This document shows, piece by piece, positions 1-9,036 of a stretch of 64,000 nt of DNA (position 1 is the first letter of the stretch; each line of letters begins with the position of its first letter). Location: NCBI RefSeq assembly GCF_947504215.1, contig NZ_CANNGO010000006.1, positions 124,001 through 188,000 of the forward strand, in the 5' to 3' direction. The position numbers and the translations under genes were made by a program. Source of the stretch: an uncultured Ruegeria sp. (GTDB lineage Bacteria; Pseudomonadota; Alphaproteobacteria; Rhodobacterales; Rhodobacteraceae). The notes beneath the pieces are model-generated. The model was not told the DNA's origin. It saw only the letters and a list, made by a program, of their open reading frames with translations, and did no database searches.

Positions 1-135
1 GTTGTTCGACAACTGGACGACGCTGCTGCGAGGAAAATTACGTTTAGCGCGCTACACTATCAGGAAAACATGCGCTTGTTTCGTGAAACGTTGACACAAA
101 CCTCTTAGGTACTTTGACAATCAGAGTTCCAAACC
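1..135. other. Left-edge leader region upstream of phoR
   Basis: Frame 1 is open from base 1 to a TAG at 109-111 (35 codons), so this could be the 3' end of a gene lying to the left. Its third codon positions are not GC-rich like the neighbouring genes, so I do not call it a CDS. Two TTGACA hexamers occur 22 bp apart (91-96 and 113-118). They could be -35 elements or degenerate PhoB half-sites, but no convincing -10 or middle repeat is visible. Confidence 0.3.
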
Positions 136-1182
136 ATGTCCACAGACTTACTTGAAGAATTAGTGTCAGCCATTCCTATGCCCGCATTGATGGTCGATCA
201 GACCGAACGCATTATTGCGGCCAATACGGATGCGAAGACACTGCTCAGCCAGAATATTCAGGGTCGGCACTTCGCCACCATTCTCCGGCAACCACAGGTG
301 ATCGAGGCGATGGAGCAATGCCTGCGCACCAAAGGTCCCACCAAAACACGGCATTTGTCGAATGACGGGGCGCAGGACACGACATTTGAGGTTCAATGCC
401 GCTACATGAACGGCGTTGGTACCGTATCTGGTGGGGCAGTTCTGGCGATCTTTCAGGATGTCACACATCTGGATCAGGCCAGTCAGATGCGCCGCGACTT
501 TGTGGCAAATGTCAGCCACGAATTGCGCACACCACTTACCGCGCTGATGGGGTTTATCGAAACTCTGCGAGGGCCAGCCCGCGATGATGATGCCGCGCGG
601 GAACGGTTCCTGCAGATTATGGACGAAGAAGCCAACCGGATGAACCGCCTAGTCGGTGACTTGCTGTCCCTGAACCGGGTAGAAAGCGAAGAGCGTGTGC
701 GTCCCAAGGAAGAGTTGGAACTGACAGGCCTGTTGCAATCGACATTGAATTCACTGCGGCCCCTGGCGGAAGATGCCGGTGTATCCTTGTCGTTGAATGC
801 TGTGGCTGGTCCGATCTCGGTGCCCGGGGATAGCGATCAGTTGCGGCAGGTCTTCACCAACCTGATTGAAAACGCCATCAAGTACGGCGGAAGCGGCGAA
901 AGTGTTGAGGTTCTGGTCTCGGCCTCCGAAAGGGACACGGCGATGCGAGGACCCGCAGTGCGCGTGCAGATCATCGACAAAGGCCCGGGAATCGATGCCG
1001 TCCACTTGCCCCGCCTGACCGAGCGATTCTATCGCGCCGACAGTCATCGGTCGCGGCAACTAGGCGGAACCGGTTTGGGGCTCGCGATTGTAAAACACAT
1101 CGTGAATCGCCATCGAGGACGTTTGCGCGTGGAAAGTGATCTGGGAAAAGGGTCTGTTTTTACAGTGATTTTGCCGCGCTAG
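136..1182 (+). CDS. phoR: Phosphate-regulon sensor histidine kinase PhoR (soluble form)
   Basis: This 348-residue protein is the sensor kinase that controls PhoB phosphorylation in response to phosphate import through Pst and PhoU. An N-terminal PAS-like region (about 5-115) is followed by a HisKA dimerisation domain with the phospho-accepting His128 in VSHELRTPL, then a HATPase_c domain with an N box (NLIENAIKYG) and G boxes (DKGPGI, GGTGLGLAIV). There is no hydrophobic membrane segment at the N-terminus, unlike enterobacterial PhoR. The gene heads a phoR-pstSCAB-phoU-phoB cluster, so kinase and regulator lie at opposite ends. A TAG 26 bases upstream rules out a longer in-frame N-terminus. 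Confidence 0.9.
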   Translation: MSTDLLEELVSAIPMPALMVDQTERIIAANTDAKTLLSQNIQGRHFATILRQPQVIEAMEQCLRTKGPTKTRHLSNDGAQDTTFEVQCRYMNGVGTVSGGAVLAIFQDVTHLDQASQMRRDFVANVSHELRTPLTALMGFIETLRGPARDDDAARERFLQIMDEEANRMNRLVGDLLSLNRVESEERVRPKEELELTGLLQSTLNSLRPLAEDAGVSLSLNAVAGPISVPGDSDQLRQVFTNLIENAIKYGGSGESVEVLVSASERDTAMRGPAVRVQIIDKGPGIDAVHLPRLTERFYRADSHRSRQLGGTGLGLAIVKHIVNRHRGRLRVESDLGKGSVFTVILPR

Positions 1183-1267
1183 GCTTCTTCAAATATCTGA
1201 ACCAATGCCGTCAGCCTTCCCACAACCCAAAATGATTTTTGTTATCATACCGGTGAAACTCGTCGCT

Positions 1268-1296
1268 TGTCATGAAACCGTTACACACTTGTCACA
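1268..1296 (+). promoter_or_regulatory. Pho box (PhoB operator) upstream of pstS
   Basis: Three 7-mers start at 1268, 1279 and 1290, exactly 11 bp apart: TGTCATG, CGTTACA and TGTCACA, separated by 4-bp spacers. This is the known architecture of PhoB operators (direct repeats near CTGTCAT, 11-bp period). It lies 83 bp before the pstS start. A CATAGG near 1313 could serve as a weak -10. The repeat pattern is read directly; PhoB binding is inference. Confidence 0.75.
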
Positions 1297-1378
1297 AAAG
1301 GCTTACGCACGATCCATAGGGGTGCGCTCAGGATCATCATGGGGGTGATCGCAAATGTACTTTCTCAAGGAGACTGAA

Positions 1379-2419
1379 ATGTCCTTTGCAAAACTGTCGG
1401 CTTCGGCTCTTGCCATCGCTGCTGTATCGGCAACAACTGCTGCTGCTCGTGACAATGTTCAGGTTGCAGGGTCGTCGACCGTGCTGCCTTACGCATCGAT
1501 CGTTGCCGAGTTGTTTGGAGAAAACACCGACTTCCCAACGCCTGTTGTTGAATCGGGTGGCTCTTCTGCCGGCCTGAAGCGTTTCTGTGAAGGTGTTGGT
1601 GAAAACACCATCGACGTTGCAAACGCATCACGCGCCATCCGCGAAAAAGAAATCAAAGCCTGTGCCGACAACGGTGTTACCGACATCATGGAAGTGCGCA
1701 TCGGCTATGATGGCATCGTGTTCGCCAGCCAGCAGTCGGGTCCTGCATTCACCGCGTTCCAGCCGGCCGATATCTACAACGCCATCGGTTCCAAAGTGAT
1801 GAAAGACGGCGCGCTGGTTGATAACAGCTTCAACAACTGGGCCGAGTTCAATGGCGACCTGCCTGACGTTGAAATCGCAATGTTCATCCCCGGCACCAAG
1901 CACGGTACCCGCGAAGTGTTCGAAGACAAGGTTCTGCTGGCCGGTTGTGAAACCACAGGCGCAATGGAAGCCATGATCGCTGGCGGCATGAGCGAAGACG
2001 ATGCCGAGGACGCATGCCTTGACGTTCGGACCGATGGCAAGTCGGTTGATATCGACGGCGACTACACTGAAACTCTGGCGCGTATCGACACCAACCCGAA
2101 CGGCATTGGCGTGTTTGGTCTGGCGTTCTACGAGAACAACACCGACAAGCTGAAAGTCGCGACCATGGGCGACGTCGCACCGTCGACCGAAACCATCGCG
2201 TCGGGTGAATATCCGGTTTCGCGCCCGCTGTTCTTTTACGTCAAGAAAGCACATATCGGCGTGATCCCCGGCTTGAAAGAATACGCTCAGTTCTTCGTCG
2301 CTGACGAAATCGCTGGCGGTTCCGGCCCGCTGGCCAATTATGGCCTGGTGGCAGACCCTGAACTGGCATCGACGCAAGACGCGATTGCAAACGAAGCAAC
2401 CATGGGTTCCGGCAGCTAA
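1379..2419 (+). CDS. pstS: Phosphate ABC transporter substrate-binding protein PstS
   Basis: This is the periplasmic phosphate-binding protein of the high-affinity Pst importer, about 346 residues. I chose the ATG at 1379, not the ORF-track start at 1355, because AAGGAG precedes it at normal spacing and the product then begins with a clean signal peptide (MSFAKLSASALAIAAVSA, cleavage near AAARD). The mature start VQVAGSSTVLPYA and the later GSSAGLKRFCEG carry the Ser/Thr-rich phosphate-binding loops typical of the family. It is preceded by a Pho box and followed by a hairpin terminator, which fits strong PhoB-driven expression of the binding protein over the permease genes. Confidence 0.93.
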   Translation: MSFAKLSASALAIAAVSATTAAARDNVQVAGSSTVLPYASIVAELFGENTDFPTPVVESGGSSAGLKRFCEGVGENTIDVANASRAIREKEIKACADNGVTDIMEVRIGYDGIVFASQQSGPAFTAFQPADIYNAIGSKVMKDGALVDNSFNNWAEFNGDLPDVEIAMFIPGTKHGTREVFEDKVLLAGCETTGAMEAMIAGGMSEDDAEDACLDVRTDGKSVDIDGDYTETLARIDTNPNGIGVFGLAFYENNTDKLKVATMGDVAPSTETIASGEYPVSRPLFFYVKKAHIGVIPGLKEYAQFFVADEIAGGSGPLANYGLVADPELASTQDAIANEATMGSGS

Positions 2420-2440
2420 GCCGGACATTGGTCTGACATA

Positions 2441-2474
2441 GTGTGGGGCGATCTGAACGGCGCCCCACGCTTTT
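2441..2474 (+). terminator. Intrinsic terminator/attenuator between pstS and pstC
   Basis: GTGTGGGGCG at 2441 pairs with CGCCCCACGC at 2461 (10 bp with one G-U) around a 10-nt loop, followed by TTTTCT. It sits in the 88-bp gap between pstS and pstC and would lower transcription of the downstream genes relative to pstS. Confidence 0.75.
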
Positions 2475-2507
2475 CTCGAATTCCCCAACCGGACCAGTGA
2501 GGGTGGC

Positions 2508-3980
2508 ATGCCAATAGTTTGGCTTTTTCTGATCGTCATGGCGATCGCAGCAATCGGGTACGTGCTCGGGCGGTCTCGTGCATTGCAAAGCGCCGGAGGC
2601 GACAGCCGCGATCTGCACTCCCTGCCGGTGTTCTACGGCGCAAATGTTGCTTTGAAGGCGGTTGTACCAGCCTTTGGTCTGCTGATCATTTGGCTTCTGG
2701 CGCAACCGCTTTACGTTTCCTCTCAGGTTTCTCAAACAATCCCTGACAGTGTCATCAAAGAAGGCTCATCACGTAGCCTTGTGATGGCCGAAGTTCGGCG
2801 TACGGCGTTTGGATTGGACAACGCCGTTGCACAGGGCGACATCACCGAAGAACTGGCCCGAAACGCCCGTGCGGACGTTGCAGATATGACGCAGCGCCTC
2901 AAAGATGCCGGGCAAGTTGTCACGTCAAACATCACACAGCCAGTTCTCATGGCGGCACAAAGTTACCGGATCTTGAATTCCACCGGCTACTTTATCATGT
3001 CGATTGTCGTGATTGCCGCTGCGCTGCTAGGGGCGGCATTCAGCTGGCGTCAAACCCATTCCGAGTACCGTGCACGCAATGTTGTCGAACAAGGTATTCG
3101 CGTTCTGCTGCTGGCTGCTGCGTCAATCGCCATCCTGACAACAGTCGGAATCGTTCTGTCGCTGGTCTTCAATACGTGGGAATTCTTCAAGCTATACCCC
3201 GCGACCGACTTCTTCTTTGGCCTGACCTGGTCACCGAGTTTCTCGGGGCGTGGCGGGTCATCTGCTTTGGGTGTTCTCCCACTGCTTTGGGGCACGCTTT
3301 ACATTTCGATCGTCGCGCTTTTGGTGGCTGTTCCGATTGGCCTGTTTGCCGCGATCTACCTGAGCGAATACGCCTCGCCCCGTGTGCGCGCCTTTGCCAA
3401 ACCGTTGCTTGAGGTGCTCGCTGGTATTCCCACCATCGTCTATGGCCTGTTCGCCTTGCTGACGGTCGGCCCGCTTTTGCTGGGTATTTTCGGTGATGGC
3501 GGGTTGGGTTGGATGAAAGCTGGAACTGCTGTGATGACGGCGGGGCTGGTTATGGGCATTATGCTCATTCCTTTCGTCTCATCTTTGTCAGACGACATCA
3601 TAAATGCGGTGCCACAGGCGATGCGCGATGGGTCTTACGGGCTGGGCGCTACGCAGTCGGAAACCATTCGACAGGTGGTTCTCCCCGCCGCATTGCCGGG
3701 TATTGTTGGCGCGATCCTGTTGGCCGCGTCACGGGCCATTGGTGAAACCATGATCGTGGTGCTGGGGGCAGGCGCGGCCGCGCGCCTCAGCCTCAACCCG
3801 TTCGAAGCCATGACAACCGTGACCGCAAAGATCGTCAGCCAGCTGACCGGTGACGCCGATTTCGCCTCACCAGAAGCGCTTGTGGCGTTTGCGCTTGGAA
3901 TGACACTCTTCATCATCACGCTGGGCCTGAACGTCTTCGCCCTCTACATCGTGCGCAAATACCGGGAGCAGTACGAATGA
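2508..3980 (+). CDS. pstC: Phosphate ABC transporter permease PstC
   Basis: Inner-membrane permease subunit of the Pst importer, 490 residues. The C-terminal half is the conserved BPD_transp_1 core, with the EAA-type loop near GATQSETIRQVVLPAALPGI that contacts PstB. The N-terminal part is about 170 residues longer than E. coli PstC and holds extra membrane segments plus a soluble stretch (about residues 75-155). Extended PstC proteins are known in alphaproteobacteria. The last codon overlaps the pstA start in an ATGA junction, indicating translational coupling. Confidence 0.93.
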   Translation: MPIVWLFLIVMAIAAIGYVLGRSRALQSAGGDSRDLHSLPVFYGANVALKAVVPAFGLLIIWLLAQPLYVSSQVSQTIPDSVIKEGSSRSLVMAEVRRTAFGLDNAVAQGDITEELARNARADVADMTQRLKDAGQVVTSNITQPVLMAAQSYRILNSTGYFIMSIVVIAAALLGAAFSWRQTHSEYRARNVVEQGIRVLLLAAASIAILTTVGIVLSLVFNTWEFFKLYPATDFFFGLTWSPSFSGRGGSSALGVLPLLWGTLYISIVALLVAVPIGLFAAIYLSEYASPRVRAFAKPLLEVLAGIPTIVYGLFALLTVGPLLLGIFGDGGLGWMKAGTAVMTAGLVMGIMLIPFVSSLSDDIINAVPQAMRDGSYGLGATQSETIRQVVLPAALPGIVGAILLAASRAIGETMIVVLGAGAAARLSLNPFEAMTTVTAKIVSQLTGDADFASPEALVAFALGMTLFIITLGLNVFALYIVRKYREQYE

Positions 3981-5308
3981 CCGACGCAAGCATGCCAACC
4001 CCGGAAACGGGCCGTCACTCTGTCTCGCTTACGGCACCCGATGCGCGGACGCGCAAGCGTGCGCAAGCCGAAAAACGGTTTCGGGCTTACGGGATCATTG
4101 CGATTGCAACCGGCTTGTTCTTTCTGGTTGTCCTTTTCACATCGATCCTGTCGGAAGGCATTCCGGCGTTCAAGCGCACGGTTGTGAGCGTGGAGTTCAT
4201 ACTGACCCAACAGGACCGCGAAGAGGCGGAAAGCGAGCTGTTCAAGACAAAGGCGTATTCTAACCTGTTCGTCACCGCGCTCAAAACCGAACTGGATGAA
4301 CGCGGCTTGAATGTCGACATCAACGAAGACGCCATCGAACGCCTGTTGGGCAAGGTTGGCGGCACGATCCGTACGTTCTACAGCGAGAATCCCGACAAAC
4401 TCGGGCAGCCGGTGCGGTTTGATCTGGCCGCATCCAGTCGGGTTGATGGATACTACAAAGGCCGCGTGACACGAGAGGCGATGCAAGACAGCAGGTTCTT
4501 GCAAAAAAGTGACCTTGACCTTGTGGATGCGATGGAAAAAGCGGGGATCATCAAACAGGCATTCAACTGGCCCTTTATCACTGGCGCGGATTCAGGCGTC
4601 GACAATCCGGGCGGTGCAGGTATCGGCGCGTCCGTTGTCGGGTCCTTTTTTATGATGCTGGTGGTTCTGGCCCTTTCCCTGCCAATTGGCGTCGCGGCCT
4701 CGATCTATCTGGAAGAGTTCGCACCGCAGAACCGGTTTACCGATCTCATTGAAGTCAACATCTCGAACCTTGCTGCGGTCCCGTCCATTGTGTTCGGTAT
4801 TCTTGGTCTGGCGGTTTTTATCCAGTTCATGCACCTGCCGCAATCGGCGCCGCTAGTTGGCGGATTGGTTCTGACACTGATGACATTGCCGACAATCATC
4901 ATCTCAACACGCGCGTCGCTTAAGGCGGTTCCGCCGTCGATCCGGGATGCGGCATTGGGGGTAGGGGCCTCGAAAATGCAGGCAGTCTTCCATCATGTTT
5001 TACCGCTGGCGGCCCCTGGTATTCTGACAGGTACCATTATCGGTCTGGCACAGGCACTTGGTGAAACCGCGCCGCTGTTGCTGATCGGTATGGTAGGCTT
5101 TGTGGCGCGAGGATATCCGGATGGGTTTGTTGCGGGTTTCACCGAAGCGAACTCGGCCATGCCAGCCCAGATTTATACCTGGGCCTCGCGCGCTGATGTT
5201 GCCTTTTACGAAAAAGCCTGGGGTGGGATCATCATCCTTCTGATGTTCCTGCTGACCATGAACATTATCGCAATTATCCTGCGCCGGCGCTTTGAACGTC
5301 GCTGGTAA
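3977..5308 (+). CDS. pstA: Phosphate ABC transporter permease PstA
   Basis: Second permease subunit of the Pst importer, 443 residues against about 300 in E. coli. After a first membrane helix (about residues 36-58) there is a soluble insert to about residue 205, matching the DUF3333-type N-terminal extension of alphaproteobacterial PstA. It is followed by the conserved permease domain with the EAA loop in DAALGVGASKMQAVFHHVLP. The start overlaps pstC by 4 nt. The stop is directly followed by pstB, so the subunits are made together. Confidence 0.93.
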   Translation: MTDASMPTPETGRHSVSLTAPDARTRKRAQAEKRFRAYGIIAIATGLFFLVVLFTSILSEGIPAFKRTVVSVEFILTQQDREEAESELFKTKAYSNLFVTALKTELDERGLNVDINEDAIERLLGKVGGTIRTFYSENPDKLGQPVRFDLAASSRVDGYYKGRVTREAMQDSRFLQKSDLDLVDAMEKAGIIKQAFNWPFITGADSGVDNPGGAGIGASVVGSFFMMLVVLALSLPIGVAASIYLEEFAPQNRFTDLIEVNISNLAAVPSIVFGILGLAVFIQFMHLPQSAPLVGGLVLTLMTLPTIIISTRASLKAVPPSIRDAALGVGASKMQAVFHHVLPLAAPGILTGTIIGLAQALGETAPLLLIGMVGFVARGYPDGFVAGFTEANSAMPAQIYTWASRADVAFYEKAWGGIIILLMFLLTMNIIAIILRRRFERRW

Positions 5309-5323
5309 ATGGGGGATGTTACA

Positions 5324-6121
5324 ATGAACGATATGACGCGAGTGGAGAGACAAGTGGACACCAACAAGATCAAGCTGGAGTGCCGTGACTGCCAGGTCCA
5401 CTATGGTGAGACCCACGCGATCAAAGACGTGAACGTCGATATCGAAGACAAGACCGTGACGGCCTTTATCGGTCCGTCCGGCTGCGGCAAATCCACGTTT
5501 CTGCGCTGTTTGAACCGGATGAACGACACAATCGACATTGCCCGCGTCAAAGGGTCGTTCAAACTGGATGGTGAAGACATCTACGACAAGCGTGTCGATC
5601 CGGTGCAGCTGCGCGCCAAGGTCGGAATGGTTTTTCAGAAACCAAACCCGTTTCCCAAATCGATCTACGACAACGTTGCATATGGTCCGCGTATTCATGG
5701 CCTTGCCAAAAACAAGGCAGACTTGGACGACATCGTCGAGAAATCTCTGCGTCGCGGTGCGATCTGGGACGAAGTCAAGGATCGCCTGGATGCACCGGGC
5801 ACTGGCCTGTCTGGCGGTCAGCAACAGCGCCTGTGCATTGCCCGCGCGGTGGCAACAGAGCCAGAAGTTTTGTTGATGGACGAGCCCTGTTCGGCATTAG
5901 ACCCAATCGCAACAGCCCAAGTCGAAGAGCTGATCGACGAATTGCGCGAACAGTATTCGGTTGTGATCGTGACGCACTCGATGCAACAGGCCGCCCGCGT
6001 CAGCCAGAAGACGGCTTTCTTCCATCTGGGCAGTCTGGTTGAGTTTGGCGAAACCGGTCAGATTTTTACCAACCCTGTAGACCCCCGCACGGAAAGCTAC
6101 ATCACCGGCCGGATCGGCTGA
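5324..6121 (+). CDS. pstB: Phosphate ABC transporter ATP-binding protein PstB
   Basis: ATPase subunit that powers phosphate import. It carries Walker A (GPSGCGKST), Q-loop ([10 protein letters not shown]), the ABC signature (LSGGQQQR), Walker B ([13 protein letters not shown]) and the switch His (VTHSMQQ). The PNPFP after the Q-loop is typical of PstB. The ORF opens at 5309 immediately after pstA, but GGGGGA lies 8 nt before the ATG at 5324, so I prefer 5324 (265 residues). The upstream ATG cannot be excluded. Confidence 0.93.
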   Translation: MNDMTRVERQVDTNKIKLECRDCQVHYGETHAIKDVNVDIEDKTVTAFIGPSGCGKSTFLRCLNRMNDTIDIARVKGSFKLDGEDIYDKRVDPVQLRAKVGMVFQKPNPFPKSIYDNVAYGPRIHGLAKNKADLDDIVEKSLRRGAIWDEVKDRLDAPGTGLSGGQQQRLCIARAVATEPEVLLMDEPCSALDPIATAQVEELIDELREQYSVVIVTHSMQQAARVSQKTAFFHLGSLVEFGETGQIFTNPVDPRTESYITGRIG

Positions 6122-6137
6122 GCATAGGTAATCAGAA

Positions 6138-6854
6138 ATGACCGATAATCAAATGTCCGACCAACATATCGCATCCGCTTTTGATCGCGATCTTGAAACC
6201 ATTCAGGCCCATATCATGAAGATGGGTGGCCTCGTCGAGGAATCGATTACGGGTGCTGCACGCTCGCTCGAAACCCGAGACGAAGAATTGGCGCAAGAAG
6301 TTCGCCAGAAGGATAAGGCCATTGATGAGCTGGAAGAGCTCGTCAACGAAGAGACCGCGCGATTGATCGCATTGCGATCGCCGACAGCCAGTGACTTGCG
6401 GCTTGTCCTGTCGGTGATGAAAGTCTCAGGCAACCTCGAACGTATTGGCGATTACTCAAAAAACATTGCAAAACGAACCACGGTTCTGGTCACGGCAACG
6501 GAAATCAACGGCAGCGCGGCAGCGTTGCGCCGAATGGCTCGCGAGGTAGAGATGATGCTGCGTGATGCACTGGATGCCTACATCCAGCGCGATTCTGAAC
6601 TGGCGTCAGATGTCATCGAGCGTGACCAGGAAGTGGACCAGATGTACAATGGCCTTTTCCGCGAGTTCCTGACCTTTATGGCAGAAGATCCGCGCAACAT
6701 TTCGGCCTGTATGCACTTGCATTTCATCGCCAAAAACATCGAGCGTATGGGCGATCACGTGACTGCTATTGCAGAACAAGTCGTCTACCTGGTGACCGGC
6801 GAACGTCCGGCCGAAGCCCGGCCCAAAGCTGATAACACATCGCAAACTGTCTAG
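6138..6854 (+). CDS. phoU: Phosphate signalling protein PhoU
   Basis: A 238-residue, all-helical protein that links the Pst transporter to PhoR and represses the Pho regulon when phosphate is plentiful. Two PhoU repeats are visible, each with an E/DxxxD metal-binding style motif: residues around KAIDELEELVNEETARL in the first repeat and ERDQEVDQMYNGLFREF in the second. The paired SGNLERIGDYSKNIA and AKNIERMGDHVTAIAE segments are the family hallmark. It lies between pstB and phoB with short gaps (16 and 12 bp), consistent with one operon. Confidence 0.95.
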   Translation: MTDNQMSDQHIASAFDRDLETIQAHIMKMGGLVEESITGAARSLETRDEELAQEVRQKDKAIDELEELVNEETARLIALRSPTASDLRLVLSVMKVSGNLERIGDYSKNIAKRTTVLVTATEINGSAAALRRMAREVEMMLRDALDAYIQRDSELASDVIERDQEVDQMYNGLFREFLTFMAEDPRNISACMHLHFIAKNIERMGDHVTAIAEQVVYLVTGERPAEARPKADNTSQTV

Positions 6855-6866
6855 AGGACGAAGGCA

Positions 6867-7556
6867 ATGTCTGCTGATCAACCGAGTGTACTGGTGGTCG
6901 AGGATGAGCTCGCTCAGCGCGAAGTTTTGGCATACAACCTTGAGGCCGAAGGGTTTCGCGTCTCAAAAGCCGCCAGCGGCGACGAAGCGATGCTGCTGGT
7001 CGACGAAGAAAGCCCAGACATCATCGTACTGGATTGGATGATGCCCAATCTCAGCGGCATCGAGGTATGCCGACGCCTCAAGACCCGGCCGGATACACGC
7101 TCTATTCCGATCATCATGTTGTCGGCCCGTTCTGAAGAGGTCGACAAAGTGCGCGGGCTGGAAACCGGCGCAGATGACTACGTGGTCAAACCGTACTCGA
7201 TCGTGGAGTTGATGGCCCGTGTACGGACCCAGCTGCGCCGGGTTCGCCCCGCGACTGTAGGGATACGGCTGGAATTTGATGACATTGTGCTGGATTCTGA
7301 AACCCACAAGGTCAGCCGCGGAAGTATGCCGTTGAAGCTTGGTCCGACTGAGTTCCGTTTGCTCAGCACATTCATGGAAAAACCCGGCCGTGTCTGGAGT
7401 CGCGAGCAACTGCTGGACCGGGTCTGGGGGCGCGACATCTATGTCGATACGCGCACCGTCGACGTTCATATCGGACGGCTGCGCAAGGCGTTGACGCAAC
7501 ATGGCGGTGAAGATCCCGTACGCACGGTGCGCGGTGCAGGATACGCCTTGGGCTGA
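6867..7556 (+). CDS. phoB: Phosphate-regulon response regulator PhoB
   Basis: OmpR-family response regulator, 229 residues. The receiver domain has the acidic pocket in VVEDE, the phosphorylation site Asp56 in IVLDWMMP and the conserved KP near residue 109 (VVKPYS). A C-terminal winged-helix DNA-binding domain follows (LGPTEFRLL, then RTVDVHIGRLRKAL). It would be phosphorylated by PhoR and act at Pho boxes such as the one before pstS, so it is likely autoregulated as part of the operon. GAGGA lies 11 nt before the start. Confidence 0.95.
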   Translation: MSADQPSVLVVEDELAQREVLAYNLEAEGFRVSKAASGDEAMLLVDEESPDIIVLDWMMPNLSGIEVCRRLKTRPDTRSIPIIMLSARSEEVDKVRGLETGADDYVVKPYSIVELMARVRTQLRRVRPATVGIRLEFDDIVLDSETHKVSRGSMPLKLGPTEFRLLSTFMEKPGRVWSREQLLDRVWGRDIYVDTRTVDVHIGRLRKALTQHGGEDPVRTVRGAGYALG

Positions 7557-7563
7557 AGTGATC

Positions 7564-7603
7564 GGGCAGGGGCCTTTGCTACGGTCCCTTGCCCATGACT
7601 TTT
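7564..7603 (+). terminator. Hairpin after phoB
   Basis: GGGCAGGGGCC pairs with GGTCCCTTGCCC (one bulged T, one G-U) around an 8-nt loop at 7564-7594. The T-rich tract (CTTTTACT) starts only after a few more bases, so this is an imperfect intrinsic terminator for the pho operon. Confidence 0.4.
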
Positions 7604-7690
7604 ACTCATGGGAAGGTGCGAAACTCTTGCTGTAACTTTCAGCGGGCGCGCGGTAGGCTTTGGCAAAATTGCCAACCCCGGAGAAGTCCC

Positions 7691-8920
7691 ATGAACGCCC
7701 CCAGCACCAAACCAACCTTGCGCGCCAAGGATGCGCCCGATCTGGGGCAGTTTGCGTGGGATGATCCGTTCCGTTTGGCCGATCAATTGACCGAAGACGA
7801 ACGCATGATCGCCGACAGTGCGCGGGCGTACGCGCAGGAAAAACTGCAACCCCGCGTGACCGAGGCGTTTCAGAACGAAGAAACCGACCCCGGAATCTTT
7901 CGGGAAATGGGCGAAATGGGCCTGTTGGGAACGACCATTCCTGAAGAATACGGCGGCATCGGCGCGGGCTATGTCGCCTATGGCCTCGTTGCACGTGAAG
8001 TCGAACGTGTGGATTCCGGCTATCGTTCGATGATGTCGGTGCAAAGCTCTCTGGTGATGTACCCGATCTATGCCTATGGCAGCGAGGAACAGCGCCAAAA
8101 ATATCTGCCCAAACTGGCCAGTGGCGAGTGGATCGGGTGTTTTGGCCTGACCGAGCCGGACGCAGGGTCTGACCCGGCGGGCATGAAAACCCGGGCCGAG
8201 AAGATTGACGGCGGCTACCGATTGACCGGTAGCAAGATGTGGATTTCGAACTCTCCGATCGCTGACGTCTTTGTTGTCTGGGCGAAATCAGATGCCCATG
8301 ACGGCAAAATTCGCGGCTTTGTTCTGGACAAAGGCGTGAAGGGTCTGAGTGCACCCAAAATCCAAAATAAGCTAAGCCTTCGCGCGTCGATCACCGGCGA
8401 AATCGTTCTGGACGGTGTTGAAGTGGGCGAGGGCGCATTGCTGCCCCATGTACAGGGCCTCAAGGGACCGTTTGGATGTCTAAATCGTGCCCGGTTTGGA
8501 ATCAGCTGGGGTGTTATGGGCGCTGCGGAATGTTGCTGGCATGCGGCGCGTCAATATGGGCTGGATCGCAAGCAATTCGACAAGCCCTTGGCGCAAACGC
8601 AACTGTTCCAACGCAAGCTCGCAGATATGCAGACCGAGATCGCTTTGGGCCTGCAAGGCAGCTTGCGCGTCGGTCGCCTGATGGATCAGGCCGAAGCCGC
8701 GCCGGAGATGGTTTCTATTGTGAAGCGCAACAACTGCGGAAAAGCGTTGGACATCGCGCGGATGGCACGTGACATGCACGGTGGAAACGGGATTTCGCTT
8801 GAGTTTCAGGTTATCCGCCACATGGTCAACCTTGAGACAGTGAACACCTATGAGGGCACGCATGATGTACATGCGTTGATCCTGGGGCGGGCACAGACAG
8901 GATTGCAGGCCTTTTACTGA
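7691..8920 (+). CDS. gcdH: Glutaryl-CoA dehydrogenase
   Basis: FAD-dependent acyl-CoA dehydrogenase that oxidises and decarboxylates glutaryl-CoA to crotonyl-CoA in lysine/tryptophan degradation. Visible are the family signature [14 protein letters not shown], the substrate-pocket Arg in [13 protein letters not shown], and the C-terminal [18 protein letters not shown], whose Glu is the catalytic base. The string matches GcdH more closely than other acyl-CoA dehydrogenases. I use the ATG at 7691 (409 residues) preceded by GGAGAA. The track start at 7589 adds an atypical Cys/Arg-rich leader that overlaps the phoB terminator. Confidence 0.88.
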   Translation: MNAPSTKPTLRAKDAPDLGQFAWDDPFRLADQLTEDERMIADSARAYAQEKLQPRVTEAFQNEETDPGIFREMGEMGLLGTTIPEEYGGIGAGYVAYGLVAREVERVDSGYRSMMSVQSSLVMYPIYAYGSEEQRQKYLPKLASGEWIGCFGLTEPDAGSDPAGMKTRAEKIDGGYRLTGSKMWISNSPIADVFVVWAKSDAHDGKIRGFVLDKGVKGLSAPKIQNKLSLRASITGEIVLDGVEVGEGALLPHVQGLKGPFGCLNRARFGISWGVMGAAECCWHAARQYGLDRKQFDKPLAQTQLFQRKLADMQTEIALGLQGSLRVGRLMDQAEAAPEMVSIVKRNNCGKALDIARMARDMHGGNGISLEFQVIRHMVNLETVNTYEGTHDVHALILGRAQTGLQAFY

Positions 8921-8935
8921 GCTATAGTACGATGC

Positions 8936-8972
8936 GTGTAATTGGTATTATGGTAAATAAATGCCATTACAC
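8936..8972 (+). repeat. Inverted repeat between gcdH and SDR gene
   Basis: GTGTAATTGG at 8936 and CCATTACAC at 8964 form a 9-bp inverted repeat with one bulge in an AT-rich 116-bp gap. It may be a weak terminator or an operator for the downstream SDR gene. No T-run follows directly. Confidence 0.35.
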
Positions 8973-9036
8973 TGCACTTTAATTTTAAAACCAACGCCTT
9001 ACCATGCAGTGTTGAATCTGAGATTTGGAGCGTCAC

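Noticed and set aside
90-118. A second Pho box upstream of phoR
   Set aside because: Two TTGACA copies are 22 bp apart, but the middle 7-mer (CCTCTTA) does not match and the orientation is wrong for phoR.
1628-2539. 303-residue minus-strand ORF antisense to pstS
   Set aside because: It is a shadow of pstS codon usage (His/Arg/Val-rich, no domain), and pstS is a clear known protein.
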